Part shown: positions 44,218 to 58,564 of the stretch, piece after piece | How positions within the stretch are numbered: the stretch's first letter is position 1 | Layout: each line of letters begins with the position of its first letter | Source: Rhodeus uyekii | Taxonomy: Eukaryota > Chordata > Actinopteri > Cypriniformes > Acheilognathidae | Assembly (NCBI GenBank): GCA_037043235.1 | Contig: JAWRVZ010000057.1 | Location: forward strand, 1,240,001 to 1,304,000 | Direction of reading: 5' to 3' | Length of the DNA: 64,000 nt | Notes under the pieces: generated by a model | What the model was told of the DNA's origin: nothing | Seen by the model: only the letters and a program-made list of their open reading frames with translations | Databases searched by the model: none | Program-made: the position numbers and the translations under genes

Positions 44218-45637
44218 TTTATTTACAATTTCTGGGAAAAAAGGAAAACAATTAGACTAGTTCACAGTTGTAAGCACCGGCCAAACACATATAGCTCAGA
44301 CATTACTATTTCTTTGCAACATTCTCGCCATTTATACTCTGAAACAACAAAACAATCCACATTTTGCTTACATTGAGTATTGTTTATTCTATTATAACTA
44401 CAATAACCATTTTAGTATTTCTCTGCTTCTGTTGTAATTAACTGAAATAAATTTTAATCTTCATGGTGGGTATTTTTCATGCTAAAATCATCTTCTTTGC
44501 CCATTGTTTTGAGATGAGCAGACACCCCTCTTCACAAGGGTTAATGACACTGAATGATGAACACGTATGGCAATGTTTGTTACATGGTAACACTCTAAAA
44601 CTGAGTTTGAGCGCCATACACTGATGAAATACAATACAAACGTTACTGTTTTAAAAACAAACACTGACGATATCATTCACACAAAAGATTCAAAAACAAG
44701 ATTTCATTCTGTTCTGCAATGCTTGCTGTCTGGTGTAATCATAACAGCACAAGACAAATTAAACTTGCACATAATAAAACCTAAAGTCCCTTGATATCCC
44801 ATCTTCAGAATGCTCTCATGAGGGTTTGCTGTACAGCTAAATGCAATATTCCGGTTTAAATGCAACCACCACAGAAAATAATTTCAACTCGCCCCTTCAG
44901 AAATGTGACGGTAACATACTTGCAATGGAAGTCTACAGTACAATTGTAAACTAGGAGTCAAAATGATTATCTATGGAAATGTTTTCAGCAGTGACACTGA
45001 TGACAAATCTTTCAGGAGTTCCCTGCTGCAAAAACACTGTTCCATAGAAATAATTTAGCAATCCATACAGCTTGCATAGTTTAATCTGTATTTAACCCGG
45101 AACATTCAGTTAAGTACAAGTATAAACCGACAGTCTGAGCTTGTGTCATAGTATGGATTATAAATCCAGAGAAATTTCTTCATGCAATGTAACAAATGTG
45201 CAGGAACTGTTATAAAACAAAGGCACCGCATATGTGAGTCCCAAGACGTGATTGACACTTCACACATACAAAACACAGAAATAATGCCAGAAGGATACCA
45301 GTAAAGACACATATTTTGGATTTACAATAACATTTTACACTTCAAAAATCACAGCTCTGATAAAACACTGGCTTTGCTACAGTAATAATAATTACCATTA
45401 AAATAAATGTCAAATCATGTATCTAAAAGTATTAGCAGCTGATTGTATGTCCACGTCATGCCTCAAGAGTTAGCATAGATAACAATTCTTTGTGTTAAAT
45501 ATTATTCCTGGAATTTCACCAGTAAAAGGACTCAGGAACGTTTGTACAGACTCGCTGTTCTTTTACAAGAGTCTTTACAACATGTGCAGTTGTTACCTTT
45601 GAGATTATGTAAGCAGGGGGGGAAATAATGACAAAAA
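44218..45637 (-). other. tyro3 3' UTR with a candidate polyadenylation signal
   Basis: About 1.4 kb of noncoding sequence beyond the stop, ending near TTTATT at 44218-44223 (AATAAA on the coding strand). No other gene is visible in it. Confidence 0.5.
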
Positions 45638-46058
45638 TCACACATTAATGATGATGTCCTCTTCCTCGTCCCTGATACCCTCCGAAAGGCCCTCGTCAGA
45701 GTGTCTGCTCTCTTCATCAATACCGCTGCCGAGCGGGCCGATGATATACCGGTAGTCTCCACCAATAGCAAAAGCAGCTCCTGATGACACCATTAGCCAG
45801 TCCTTTTCATCTTCCTCTATTCCTGTACACTGCCATGGTACTCCCCAAGAGGGATCCTCACTATTACGGGTCCCAACATCTGCCCCGGGCCCAGAGGCCT
45901 GTTCTCCATCCTCTTCCTCCAGGTTCACGTACAGCAACGGCTCTTTTGCAGGAGCTGGATTCAGCTTCGCCCACAAGAGCTCCAACTGGTCAATGAGGTT
46001 TTGGAAACTAGGACGGCACTTTGGGACAGGAGACCAACAGCTGTGCATGATTTCATAA
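45638..46058 (-). CDS. tyro3: tyro3 last exon: end of kinase domain and cytoplasmic tail
   Basis: Starts YEIMHSCWSPVPKCRPSFQN (the kinase C-lobe arginine motif CRPSF), then the tail. The tail carries YVNL, a Y-x-N motif of the Grb2 SH2 type, in LLYVNLEEED, and DYRYIIGPLG. It ends in an acidic stretch (IRDEEEDIIINV) and a TGA at 45640-45638. Confidence 0.95.
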
Positions 46059-49000
46059 CTGGAAGTGAGAAAGGACGGAAAAGTTTTTCAAATAGTAGAA
46101 TAAAAGTTTTAAAGAGGCCATGGCAATACAATTAGAGTTTTCCAGCCTTTTTTTAATACTATATTTTACTGAGAAAGAATGCATTAAATTAACCAAAAGT
46201 AACCATAAAGATGTCGACATTACAAAAAGTAACCACTGTAAAGCTGCTTTGAAACAATCTGCATTGTAAAAAGCGCTATTTAAATAAAGATGACTTGACA
46301 AAAGATTTCTATTTCAAATAAATGCTGTTCTTCTGAACATTTAATTAGTCAAAGAATCTTGAAAGAAATATCTTATGTTGTCCACAAATACATATTAAGC
46401 AGCACAACTATTTTAAACATTGATAATAATAAGAAACATTTCTTGAGCATCAAATCATCCTATTAAAATGATCTGAAGGATCATGTGACACTGGACTAAT
46501 GACGCTGAAAATCCAGCTTAATGATTGCAGAAATAAATTACATTTTAAAGGTATTTCAAATTATAATGACATTTCATAAACTACTGTCTTTGCTTTATTT
46601 TTACTGTGCTTTTCTTGTATCCGATAAATGCAACCTTTATTTGTTCAAAGGAATACATTTTGGAAATGTGTATATATACTGTAAATGTATAAAAAAGAAT
46701 AAAAACTTACATGTCGCCAGGGCAGTCCGGAGGCTGCTTGAGTCTTTCTCCTTTGATAAGATACTCGTAGATTTCAGAATTCTCCACCCCTGGGTAAGGC
46801 GTTTGACCTTTAGTCATGATCTCCCACATGGTCACACCAAATGCCCACTAAAAAAAGCAACAACCACTTTTCAGTACAAGTCCTACATATCATAGGCATT
46901 TTTGTTTTTGGAAACGGTATGATTCAGTTTAATTGTATGACTTTATAGTACATTATTACATGGGTCGTTAAAGGTTTATAATAGGTGTACAGTAATAAAG
47001 TACTTACAAATCCAATCTATATAGAAATAGTGAGTTCTTCATTCATCGTCACTGTAATGAATATTGTTCAATTAGCTCATAATAAAGAAACTGTTAATTG
47101 TTATTAGGAGTAAATAGTTCTCAATTTAGATTGGGTCATGGGAAAATTAAATTAAACACTTTAAACAAACCGACCTTTATTGGACATTAAATGCATTTAT
47201 ATTCAGTGGTCCTTAAAATGTTTACAAATACACTTACGCACTTGAAATGCATACACACGCACTTGGTTTATAGGGACTCTCCATAGGTGTAATGGATTTT
47301 ATATTGTACAACCTGTACATTTTATCCCCTTATACTAACGCTACCCATCACAGAAAATAATATAAAGGAACACTTAAAACTAAATGCAATTAATGACTAA
47401 TAAGGGTTGGTGTAAACTACTAAATTAATGGCATTTTCCGTGACCTACCTTGTGGTGAGAACTAATTACAATTAACAAGTTGTTAAAGCATAAAAAAATA
47501 TTATTGACCGCTTTACATACACGTTAATTAAACAGTAATCATTTGGTTTATTACAGTGACAATGAATGAAGAACTCACTGTTTGTATTTAGCCTATTAAT
47601 CTATTAACTACAATGCATTAACTGTAAACTAATAGCGGAAATACATAATTTTCCTGTTTCACTGTAAAGCTATTATGGATCAATCTGTATTGTATAAAAC
47701 GCTGTATAAAGGTGACTTGACTAATAGTATATGAATGATTTGGAAGTACCATTACTGTATACTTTTTATAAATTATAATTATAAAGTGTTACCTGTGTCT
47801 CTCTGGGACACTAGATTCTGATTACGATTGAACTTTGTGGTCAAATATTTTCATATAAATGACTACTAAACTATATAATTGACTGTTGTCCTGATTCCAA
47901 TATACTGATTTTTCCTGCATAGCTTTGCTAGTTGTTCTTTTTTCATAATAAAATGGTTTTAACTAAAATCAATGTCATTTATATGTATTAATTAATTCAA
48001 TAAATAACCATGTTGTTTTCCATTGGGGTCTGGCTCACCCGATCAGGGTTTGTTCTGCAATAATCTATCATGTACAAGTCAAATGATGTTCATTACCACA
48101 TCACTCTGTGTTGTGTAGACATTGTCTGCAAGGCTTTCCAAAGCGATCCACTTCACAGGCAACTTAGAGACAGACCCTTGTCTATAGTAGTCACCGCTGT
48201 AGATTTTCTTTGAGAGACCAAAATCTGCTACACACACGCTCATGTTTTCATTTAACCTAAAATTAAAAATGCATTTGAGGGGAAATATTTTACTGTAATT
48301 AGTTCATGTAAAGGGTTACTCATTACTTGGATAATTTACATGCCCATTAAATATAATAAGTGAATCATGTTCCTTTTACACTGAGCTGACTGAAAAACAC
48401 CCTCACATGCAGTTGCGAGCTGCCAAATCCCGATGGATGATGTTTTTGTTGCTCAGATACTCCATCCCTCGAGCAATATCCAGCATGAACTGAATGAGCA
48501 TCTGCTGAGAGAGGGTCTGCAAAAAACAAGAGACAACTTCAGAGCATCTACAAACATTCACATGGAGGAATGGACAAAATAAATCTGATATGCAGCTGTG
48601 TGAGTGAGTGTGTGAAGAAGGGACAGGAGAAACGTACAAATGGTTCATCCCCGAGGCGTGACATGAGAAGAAATGTGTGGAGATCTCCATGTTTCATAAA
48701 GGGCAGGATCACCATAGGAACAGGTAGCCGCTGCTGGGCTCTCCTGTGCAGACTCACACCTGTGGGAGCAAATTCACAGCCATGTTGAAGTAACATCTAG
48801 TAAGTCCTGCTTGAAAATATCCTCGCCAAAATGGAAAGGAACTTCATCGACTTCACTTCGTTGATTAGCCTCGATGTGAATTTGCTCCATATGTTAAAGC
48901 AAATAGATTCTGAACCAAAGGCCTCGTCAGGAGAACGGGTCCACTAACCAATAAGCGGAATGACATTGGGATGATGGAAGTCTTTCATATAGGCAGCCTC

Positions 49001-52000
49001 TTTCAGACATTGCTCAATGTCACTGGATGAGTTAATGTCAGCTGTAAAAGCACAGAGAGAGATGCATCAATGCACAGAAACAATGACAACATCAATACCA
49101 TGGTCCACAGACTGTTCATTAAACTAATAATTCAAGATGTATACTTACTCTTTAGGACTTTAACAGCAACTTTCTGCCCAGAGTTATTCTCAGACTTGAG
49201 AAAAGCTTCTCTTACAGAGCCAAACTCACCTGGAAAACAATATTATTATTTTTTACAGAAATAAACAGTTTTTAAAGGTAAAAATGCTGTTGATCATCTC
49301 CTAATAAGGCCACATATTAAGGTCTGGGTAGATTAGGTGGTAAACCTCAGTTCTCATGTTGGATGCAGGAGAAATGGGCCAGAATATTGATCTGAATGAC
49401 TTTGAAATGGGCTAAATTGTTATGACAATGCGAATGGGTCACCGTATCACTGAAACGACAAGGCTTGTGAGTTGCTCCTGGTCAGCAGTGGTGAGAATTT
49501 ACCAACAGTGATCCGAAGAGGGACAAAGCACAAACTGGTGACAGGGGTCCAATGATGACCTTTTACATCACATGGACGGCTGTGTACATTTGTGACGAAT
49601 ACCCAGGGGAAGTAATTGAACCAGGATGCAAAGTGGGAAGACAACAAGCAGGTGGACAGAGTGTGATGCACTGGGCTATGTTCTGCCTTACATGTGGATG
49701 TAAATTTGACACGTGCCACCAAACTAAATATTGTTGCAGACCTGCTACACCCCTTCATGATAATGGTGTTTCCTTGTGTTAGTGGCCTTTTTCAGCAGGA
49801 TAATATACACTGCCACACTGCACACATTGTTCAGGAATTGTTTGAGGAACATTGCCTCCAAATTGCACAGATCTCTATCTAATTGAGCATCTGTTGTATG
49901 TGCTGGATCAAAAAGTCCCAGCACCGTTTGAAGAGCATGGAGGAGATACCAAGAGGCAAGCCATTACACAAGGAAAGCAGGACAGGGATGTAGAAGGGCA
50001 ACAACCCAGCTCCTCCTTTGTGATAGTTGGAACAGGAGGAGCTGCCAGACCCCTACAAAATGACCTCCAGCAGGAGAATAGTGTGCATATTTCTGACCAA
50101 ACTGTCAGAAACAGAATTCATGGGGTGGCATAAGGGCCCGATGTCCTATAGTTGGACCTGTGCACACAGCTCAGTACTGTGGAGCTTGATTGGCATTTGC
50201 CAGAGAACGCCAGAATTGGCAAGTCTGGCATTGGCGCCCTGTTCTCTTCACGGATGAGAGCAGGTTCAAACTGAGCACATGTGACAGACGTAAAAGAGTC
50301 TGGAGATGCCGTGAGGAACATTATGCTGCAACATCTTTCAGCATGATCGTTTTGGCGGTGGGTCAGTAATGGTCTAGGGAGGAATATCCTTAAAAGGTTG
50401 CATAGACCTCCATGTAATACCCAAGGGTTCCCTTACTGCTGTTAGGTACCAGGATGAAATCCACAGATTGTCTGGGAAGAAATCCCGCAGGACATCATCC
50501 AGAATCTCATAAGGAGCATGTCCAGACGTTGTGAGTGCATACAGATACGTGGGCCGTACAAACTACTTACTTAAGAGATAGTTATTTGGATCAGCCTATA
50601 GCTTCAGTTTTTGATTTTTGGTATGATTTTGAATCCAGCCCATCATGTTGATGATTTTGGTTTCCAATGACTGTTGTCACAATTTTTTTTCTTAACAAAT
50701 TATAGAATGCATATAAATTTAAATTCTCAATGTATGATTTAAGTGTTTTGTTGTTATTTATATAAAATTTACTACGTCCCAGCTTTACAAACACATACAC
50801 ATCTATACATGCATACATGTATATAACAATAAAATTTGGATTTCATATGTTAATTTCATTAAACTAACATATGAATAAATAAAAGTTACTAAATCCCGTC
50901 ATCCAGCCATCTCCATCCCCAAAAATGTATTTTAGATGGACAGATCAATACAGTACAAAAAACAAACCCCACGCTGAACAAAACAAACCTGTGGTCTCAG
51001 GATACGCCAGGGTCAGCTAAAATTGTAGGATGTTGTAAAATAATCTCTTTTTTGTTAACCAAATGCTCAAATGTCCTCAGCTCTCTCATCTTCAGAGTCG
51101 TTACCTCAGGCAAGTATCGCCAATATTCTGTATTTAATATCTCATAATGACTCAAGAGTATTTGCACTAAATCTGCATAGATTTGGCTTATATGAACTTC
51201 TCAAATTGAGTAAACTTAAGAAACCTGCCAAATTGGCTATTGGTTTCACGTTTTAATTTTTACCATCATTTGGATACAGAGACACAGAAAAGTATTGTAA
51301 AGTACATATAGTGTGAGGTTTAGACAACATATATTCATTCAATCACTTAAATCTCTTGTACTCAAAGTAGATCACTCGCCCTGACATAAAGAGACTAAAA
51401 TGAGCATCCAACTCATAATGTACCTTTTCCAAGCATTCGTCCCAGAGTTAAGAGCCTTTCAGAGATGAGAACATCCTGTAACTTGGCCTTCAAATCACTG
51501 TTGATTCCTAGACTGTCCACTAGAGGGATACAGAGTCAAAATTCAAAATTTCCTGTAAAACAAGTACTGTAGGATGTCAATAATAGTGCAGTTTTGCTGC
51601 CAGCAACATGCACTTACATGTGGATTCAGGGAGCTCAGGGAACTGTCTGTTGTAGGACCTGGCAGCTGTAAAGGAAACTGGTACTTCTGTCCCTGGAGTA
51701 GTGAATGCAGACCTGCAAGCACACCAAAACGTGATAAACATTACACATATTAAAGATTACACATATTTGACAGTTTCAAAAGACATTTAGGAATTCATGC
51801 TAACCCAAAGTGCCCAACAAAAGCAAAAAACACACAAACTACATCATGACTGGAACTGTAAACTGATTTTGAGCATAGTCGAGAGACAGGCCTCAGTCCT
51901 ATGTCAGACTAAATGTATAGTTACTGCAATTTGGGCAGCAAATATGGTGTAATAATATAAGTAAAAACATACCCAAACTGGGTCTCTTTGCCTCTGTTGC

Positions 52001-54324
52001 GTACTAGTACAATCAAAAGGAGTCCCACCAGGGTGGCCACAAGAAGGGCGAAAAGAAGCCCGACCCATATGTGGCCCCTCTGGGTCTGAGCCTGTGTGGC
52101 TGAAAGGACACAACGAGAGTGTTAATCAACACTTTTGCTCAAAAGTGCCTGAAGCTACACCATTCCTGCATAATGAGAAGCAAGTGAACAAGCACTGGCT
52201 CTTAGAGCGATGCATTATGTGAAAATGCAGCCACAAAAAAAGCTGTAGGGATTGCAGAAATCCTGATTTCAAAAGGCCGAAGGGCAGACAGACAGTGGAC
52301 AAACCTGATACAGGCATCACAAGAACAGGTTGACTCCATGGGCCACATCCGGCGTTTGTGCATGCAGCAACCTGGAAGGTGGCGTTAAAGAATCGCCCTG
52401 CGCCCGAGAGATGGGCAAAGTTGTCCTTAAACAGTAAGGGATCCTATAGAGACAGAAATCAAAATGTGGATGAAGGTTAAGGATGGGTAGTGTAGCTCTC
52501 TTTACTATTATCAGTAACAGGAAAAAGATGAATAATTCTTTATATGATCAAGCGTATTTCAAGTCAAGTCGCATTTATTTCTTGTAAAAATTTGTTGCAT
52601 TTATTATCATTTTAATTGCAGCTGCACAGTTATAAACTGGAACGGCTAAGGCCAGTTCACACTAAAGGACAATAACTGTGATGATAGCTTTAAAGTTTTA
52701 ATAATATATATGAATAGTGGAGTCCACAACACAGCTGTAATGATAACAACAAAGAAAAAGGATATCGCTGAAATCACTTTTCAAAGCCAGTTTTTCCCAG
52801 CTGATAAATAATAACAAAAAATTGACTACAAATCAACATTCGTCCTGCTTTAAAAAGCTTGAGTATTTAAAGTGGCAGACGACATAAATGCAGCGTGTGC
52901 TTATAATAAACGGAACATCATTGTTCTAGGTGTGAACTTTAATGTTCCAAAATTCATTTTCAACTGTAAAGCAGAAGGCAATGTCATCATCCAGTTCAAT
53001 TCAGATTCAACCAGTTTAAATCAGTTCAGTTCAATAATAGTGTCAGTGTTGCAAAATTTCTACTTTAAGTGTATCTTCCTTTATAACAATGTACCTGACT
53101 CTCTCCTCCCAGATTCCACTGCACCTTATATGCCAGTAACCTTCCACGAAGCTCCTCCTTTTCCAGTGCCGCCCAGGACAGAGTGAGCTGCTGCTCGCTG
53201 AGTTCAAAGGTGAAGTTCTTTGGAGCTGCTGATGGTGCTGTGTACGAAAGATATGAAAACAGTAAAAAAGGGAGCACGCAGAGGGTCAATTGCCACTGTA
53301 CAGACAACAGTATGAGTCAAACGCCTCTGCACGACAATAAATGATGTCACTGCCAGGCCCAGATGGAATTTGTTCACATTTTCTCCACTGATTTGGAGGA
53401 GAAACAACCTCTGGAATCTGTGAAATGGTTTTTAAGTGGAGAGGAGAGTCATACACTTTAATTTATAGTGGTTAGACATGAAAAATAAAACGAAGCACTA
53501 GTAAATAAAGTCCATTTAAAATGGTTCCAATGACTGTTTTGGCCAGTAGGTGGCAGAATACTGGACTCTGTACGGGGCAGCAGTGCATTGATATGGATTG
53601 GGGACACGCACAATGGCGCATTGTACCACTCAGCCTGGAATCTACTGGACCGCAGCCAGTGTTACCAGTTTACAAACATACAAACAGGGTCAACTTCAGA
53701 AACCCCTCTGCTTCTCAAACCCATCCATCAACTCCTCCCCCAGGCATCTGGCCAGAACCAGTTCTCTGGGCTGTTTGTTTACTTCCAACCCACCAAAATG
53801 GCTGGTTAGAACGGCAAACGGTTTTATTTCTAATGGAATGTTAAAAACGTTACTCACTCATGACTGTTCTTATCAGATTTTTGAACTACCACAGTTTGGA
53901 ATTAAATGTGTCAGCTTCAATTAGCTCCTTGATCCAAACCTAGTAATTTAGTGATGCATATAGCATCATACTACATCATACTACAACATACTATGTTGTA
54001 GAGAACGCTTTCTTTGAGATGGATCTACATACGCTATTTCCTTCCTTCCTTCCTCTGTTTTTTGTACCTCAGCACTCTTCATACAGACAAATAGTATGGG
54101 ATGACCAGATCAAATTTCACATGAACAAAATTAATAAAATTGGTCATTTTGATAGTCCACTTTAGACATTCTTCTAACTATAGTTAACTCTGCATCTGCA
54201 TGATATCTGCTAACTCTTTATTTTGACTCTTCCCCCAACAGATATTCTACTGACTAGTTATTAGAATGTCTAAAGTGGACTATTGAAATAAAGTGTAACC
54301 AAAAAATGTAAAAAATAAAAATAA

Positions 54325-54362
<38 letters not shown>

Positions 54363-55646
54363 TTTTATAATTGTCATCATACTGCTCCCTTAAATGGCCC
54401 TAAAATAACTTGCGTTACGAACTTTGTAACCAATGAATTTAAGATTTCCAACCGTCTACACATATGTCTGGGACTCAGCCTTCAAATAGTTATTTTATCA
54501 TCATTGTGTGTTAACATGATGGTTATTGTAGTTCTAGACTAAATGTGAGCATTTACTAATAAAAAAATTAGTATTCCTCAAAATGAACAAAATCAGAATA
54601 CTGCGCAAACCTACAATAATTAGATATGTTAAATTAAAAAACACATTTGTATGCATTTAATCTAACTTTATTACCCGATGCACTCGTTGCTGACCTTCAG
54701 CGATTTAGTTAATCCATAAGCAAAATGACTTTAGATGTTTTGTGTTTATAAGTGTTAAAGTTTCTTCTCCTTGTGATCCAGAACGGCAGCGGCTGAAAGG
54801 TTTGTTTAAGCTCTACTGTATCGTACACGCATCAATCAGCATTTACTTCACCTTTATAATTTACACTTTGGTGTACATTTGCCCCAAAACTTTTTTATAA
54901 AAAAAACAATCAACCAAACAAGCACAGCCCAGAAAAGTGAAAAAGTAACGCAAAAGTGTTTCTACTAAGCATTTTGCGATAGTTTCTGGCAAAACACTTT
55001 AATGGAGAAGCAGCTATGGTTGCTATGGTTATGAAATCTCCCACAATAAACAGAACATAACGGACCACTTCCTTTTAAACAAGTTTGACATTTGGGCTAC
55101 TAAACTATACAACTGTACTTCAGTATTTGAGTTATAGAGATTATTAAAGGCAATCTGACAGATGGCACAGAATCTCCTACATTTTGAACACATTGTTTCT
55201 GCGAGTCCAGCTACTACACCGATGCTCAAAATCCTTCCGCAGGCAACATTTTTCCAGTCTTCAACTGTTCAATTTTGGTGATCTTGTGCAAATTGTAGCC
55301 TCTTTCTTCTATTTGTAGTGGAGATGAGTGGTACCCGGTGCTAGCCCATCCGCCTCAAGGTTGTGTGTGTTGTGGCTTCACAAATGCTTTGCTGCAAACC
55401 TCGGTTGTAACAAGTGGCTATTTCAGTCAAAGTTGCTCTTCTATCAGCTTGAATCAGTCGGCCCATTCTCCTCTGACCTCTAGCATCAACAAGGCATTTT
55501 CTCCCACAGGACTGCCACATACTGGATGTTTTTCCCTTTTCACACGATTCTTTGTAAACCCTAGAAATGGTCGTGCGTGAAAATCCCAGTAACTGAGCAG
55601 ATTGTGAAATACTCAGACCACTACTCGCATAGCTTTCCATTAAATT

Positions 55647-55680
<34 letters not shown>

Positions 55681-55690
55681 ACATTATAAC

Positions 55691-55735
<45 letters not shown>

Positions 55736-58504
55736 AACTCGTCATTGTATTGTACTCACACATAAATCTCGCTTTGCCTGTTTGGTTATTAGATTCACTG
55801 AATGAACTGTTCGTCGACTTAGACACGGCTCGACGCCTCATCCTGTGTGCTAACCGGCTTTACAGTACTGCAAACAAGAAACCTGGCATGAGATAATTAA
55901 TTCACGTCCACAGTGGAAGTGATGAAAAAATACGAAAACGTTGGTGTTTATTCAATTTAATTTTTGACAATACACAGTTTCACGTCATACTTTCAACAGG
56001 CTTATTTTGATTGCTAAAAAAGCACATCGGTACTTCCTCCTCGTCAATTAAATGAGACATGAAATCATCCATTGCGTTTGATTCAGTAGATGACTTAAAC
56101 TTGTTTTAATAATAATAATAATTCATTACATTTATATAGCGCTTTATCAAAGTCTCTCAAAGTCGCTTTACATGGAAGGGGGAATCTCCTCAACCGCCAC
56201 TAGAGTGCAGCATCCACCTGGATGATGCGACGGCAGCCATATTGCGCCAGAACGCTCACCACAAACTAGCTTTATTGGTGGAGAGGAGACAGAGTGATGA
56301 TGCAGCCAATCAGAGAAAGGGGATGGTTTTTAGGAAGCCATGATGGACATATTTGGTCAGAATGCCGGGGTTACACCCCTACTCTTGCGAAAGACATCCT
56401 GGGATTTTTAATGACCACAGAGAGTCAGGACCTCGGTTTAACGTCTCATCCGAATGACGGTGCTCATTTCAGTACAGTGTCCCTGTCACTATACTGGGGC
56501 GCTAGGACTCACACAGACCAGAGGGTGAGCACCCCCTGCTGGCCTCCTAACACCACTTCCAGCAGCAATTAGTCTCCCATCCAGGAAACGACCACACACA
56601 TCCCCGCTTAGCTTTTGTGAGCAACCAGTCGTAGGCTAGAGGGTGACATTGCTGCCGGCAATGAATGGTTTTGATCCCTTTATTTTTAAAATGGTTACTA
56701 AGGACTTTGTTGCAACACACAACTTAAGGGAACTCTCAAATAATTAAGAGAAAAATGCTTAATGACAGCCTTAAAGTTCCTTAAGTGGACCCTTGGGTTT
56801 GTTTCTTGCAACCCATGTTTCACTAAGTGTACCCATAACCTTATAATTAAGGATTTTCTTAACTCAAGGGCATATTTGAATGGTTTTCATGCCTGTGGGA
56901 AACTTACCATTCTGTAACTCAAACAGCAGAGAATGGAACTAGCTATGCCAAGGTCATGGGTTCAACTCCCAGAGAATGCAAAAACTGACAAAGTATATAC
57001 TTTGAATATAATACGGTATAATAATCATGAATGCAATAAAAATGTCTGTAATTTCGTCAATAGCTATGGCGTTCGAGTTCAAAAAGCCATTTATGATAAT
57101 TTGACAAATAGAAAGAAACAGCATGCATGCATAACATCATTATCTTATCTAATGTTTCACATACCTGCCTCTGGAGTGTGAAAGTCCACCCAAGGCGAGA
57201 AGGGGGAAGAGCCCACCTCATTATCACACCGGACTCTCACACTGTAATTTGAGTAACTGCTGAGCCCCCCAAACACATGCTGGAAGGGAGGAACTACAAC
57301 ATCCAGATCAGGAAGTTGTACCTTCTTTCCAGATCCCTTTGACACCTAGAAATGATTATAGAGTATACAGATATTCATTTTCTTTAAGTTTTCAGATTTG
57401 AATCCTGAGAACTTAAATAGAAACTACATTTGCTAACTCTTTATTTAAAGAGATTCTTAAAATGGTTTACATGCATAATGTTTTCATAACGAGAGATTGG
57501 TTTGTTTTTACAGATGTTCTCTTTTCCAGATGTTGTGAGGGTCTGTTTAAAAGTAGTCCTTACGACTTGTTGGGAAGAATATATTACACTGCTCACATCT
57601 GCCATGTGTTAGACAGGAGGAGGGAAGTCATACGGGTTTGGAATGACAAGAGGGTGAATAAATGATATTCATTTTGGAGTGAACTATTCCTCTAACAACC
57701 AAGCACTAAGACTGCATGGCCATAGCAATAACATGAGGTCATGGACAGAATGTGACAAAGACAAACACTATGTTGTGACATGTATACTCTACCTGTATAG
57801 TGCAGGTGGAAAGCTGTGAGTGCCCAGTGAAACCTGGAATCCATGTTATGGTTATATTAAGATCAGACACATGATGTATCTTCACATCCCGGGGGGAATC
57901 AGGACGGACTGCACATAACGATCACATAAAAAAAAAACATTATAACAACAACAACAACATATATTGATATGCTCTCTGCAAGACGCCTTATGGTTATGAT
58001 ATAGATTACTGCCAAAACAAAAACCAATAGCTAATTTTGAAATTTGAATGCAATTATGCTGAACTAAAGCAATAAAAGTTGTGTACGTGGGAAGTAAACA
58101 AGGCTTTTAAAGGTGTCTCACCTTTAATGTGCACTGTGCCCGTGCGTGACACAGAGATGCCTCGATTGTTCTTGGCCTCACAGTAAAACTTTATACTGTC
58201 ATTCACACCTGGTTGAGCAAATGAGAAACAAATCGCAGTGGTCAGCGCTTCACAGGGTACAGAATATCTCAAGATAACTTTGCACAAATCCATATTAGAA
58301 ATGGGTGAAATATCATGAAGCATGTAAAGAACAATCTAAAGGGGAAAATATGGAATTTAAAGTGGAATTTCTTTACTTGCATAAAGAAAATCACACTGTT
58401 TTTATGACATTTTAAATAAATATATTTTCCATATAAAATGTAATGCCAGTAATGTAGACATTAGTAACATGAGCTTAAATCTAAATGCTGTCACACACAA
58501 ATAC

Positions 58505-58564
<60 letters not shown>

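Noticed and set aside
53521..53924. Overlapping 107- and 108-residue plus-strand frames
   Set aside because: No family similarity, three overlapping frames, and inside a tyro3 intron; the CTCF core is the only item kept.
56294..56572. 92-residue open frame, repeated at 62462-62728
   Set aside because: Both frames are the same dispersed repeat, with TATATAGCGC motif and (AAT)n start; not a protein family I know.
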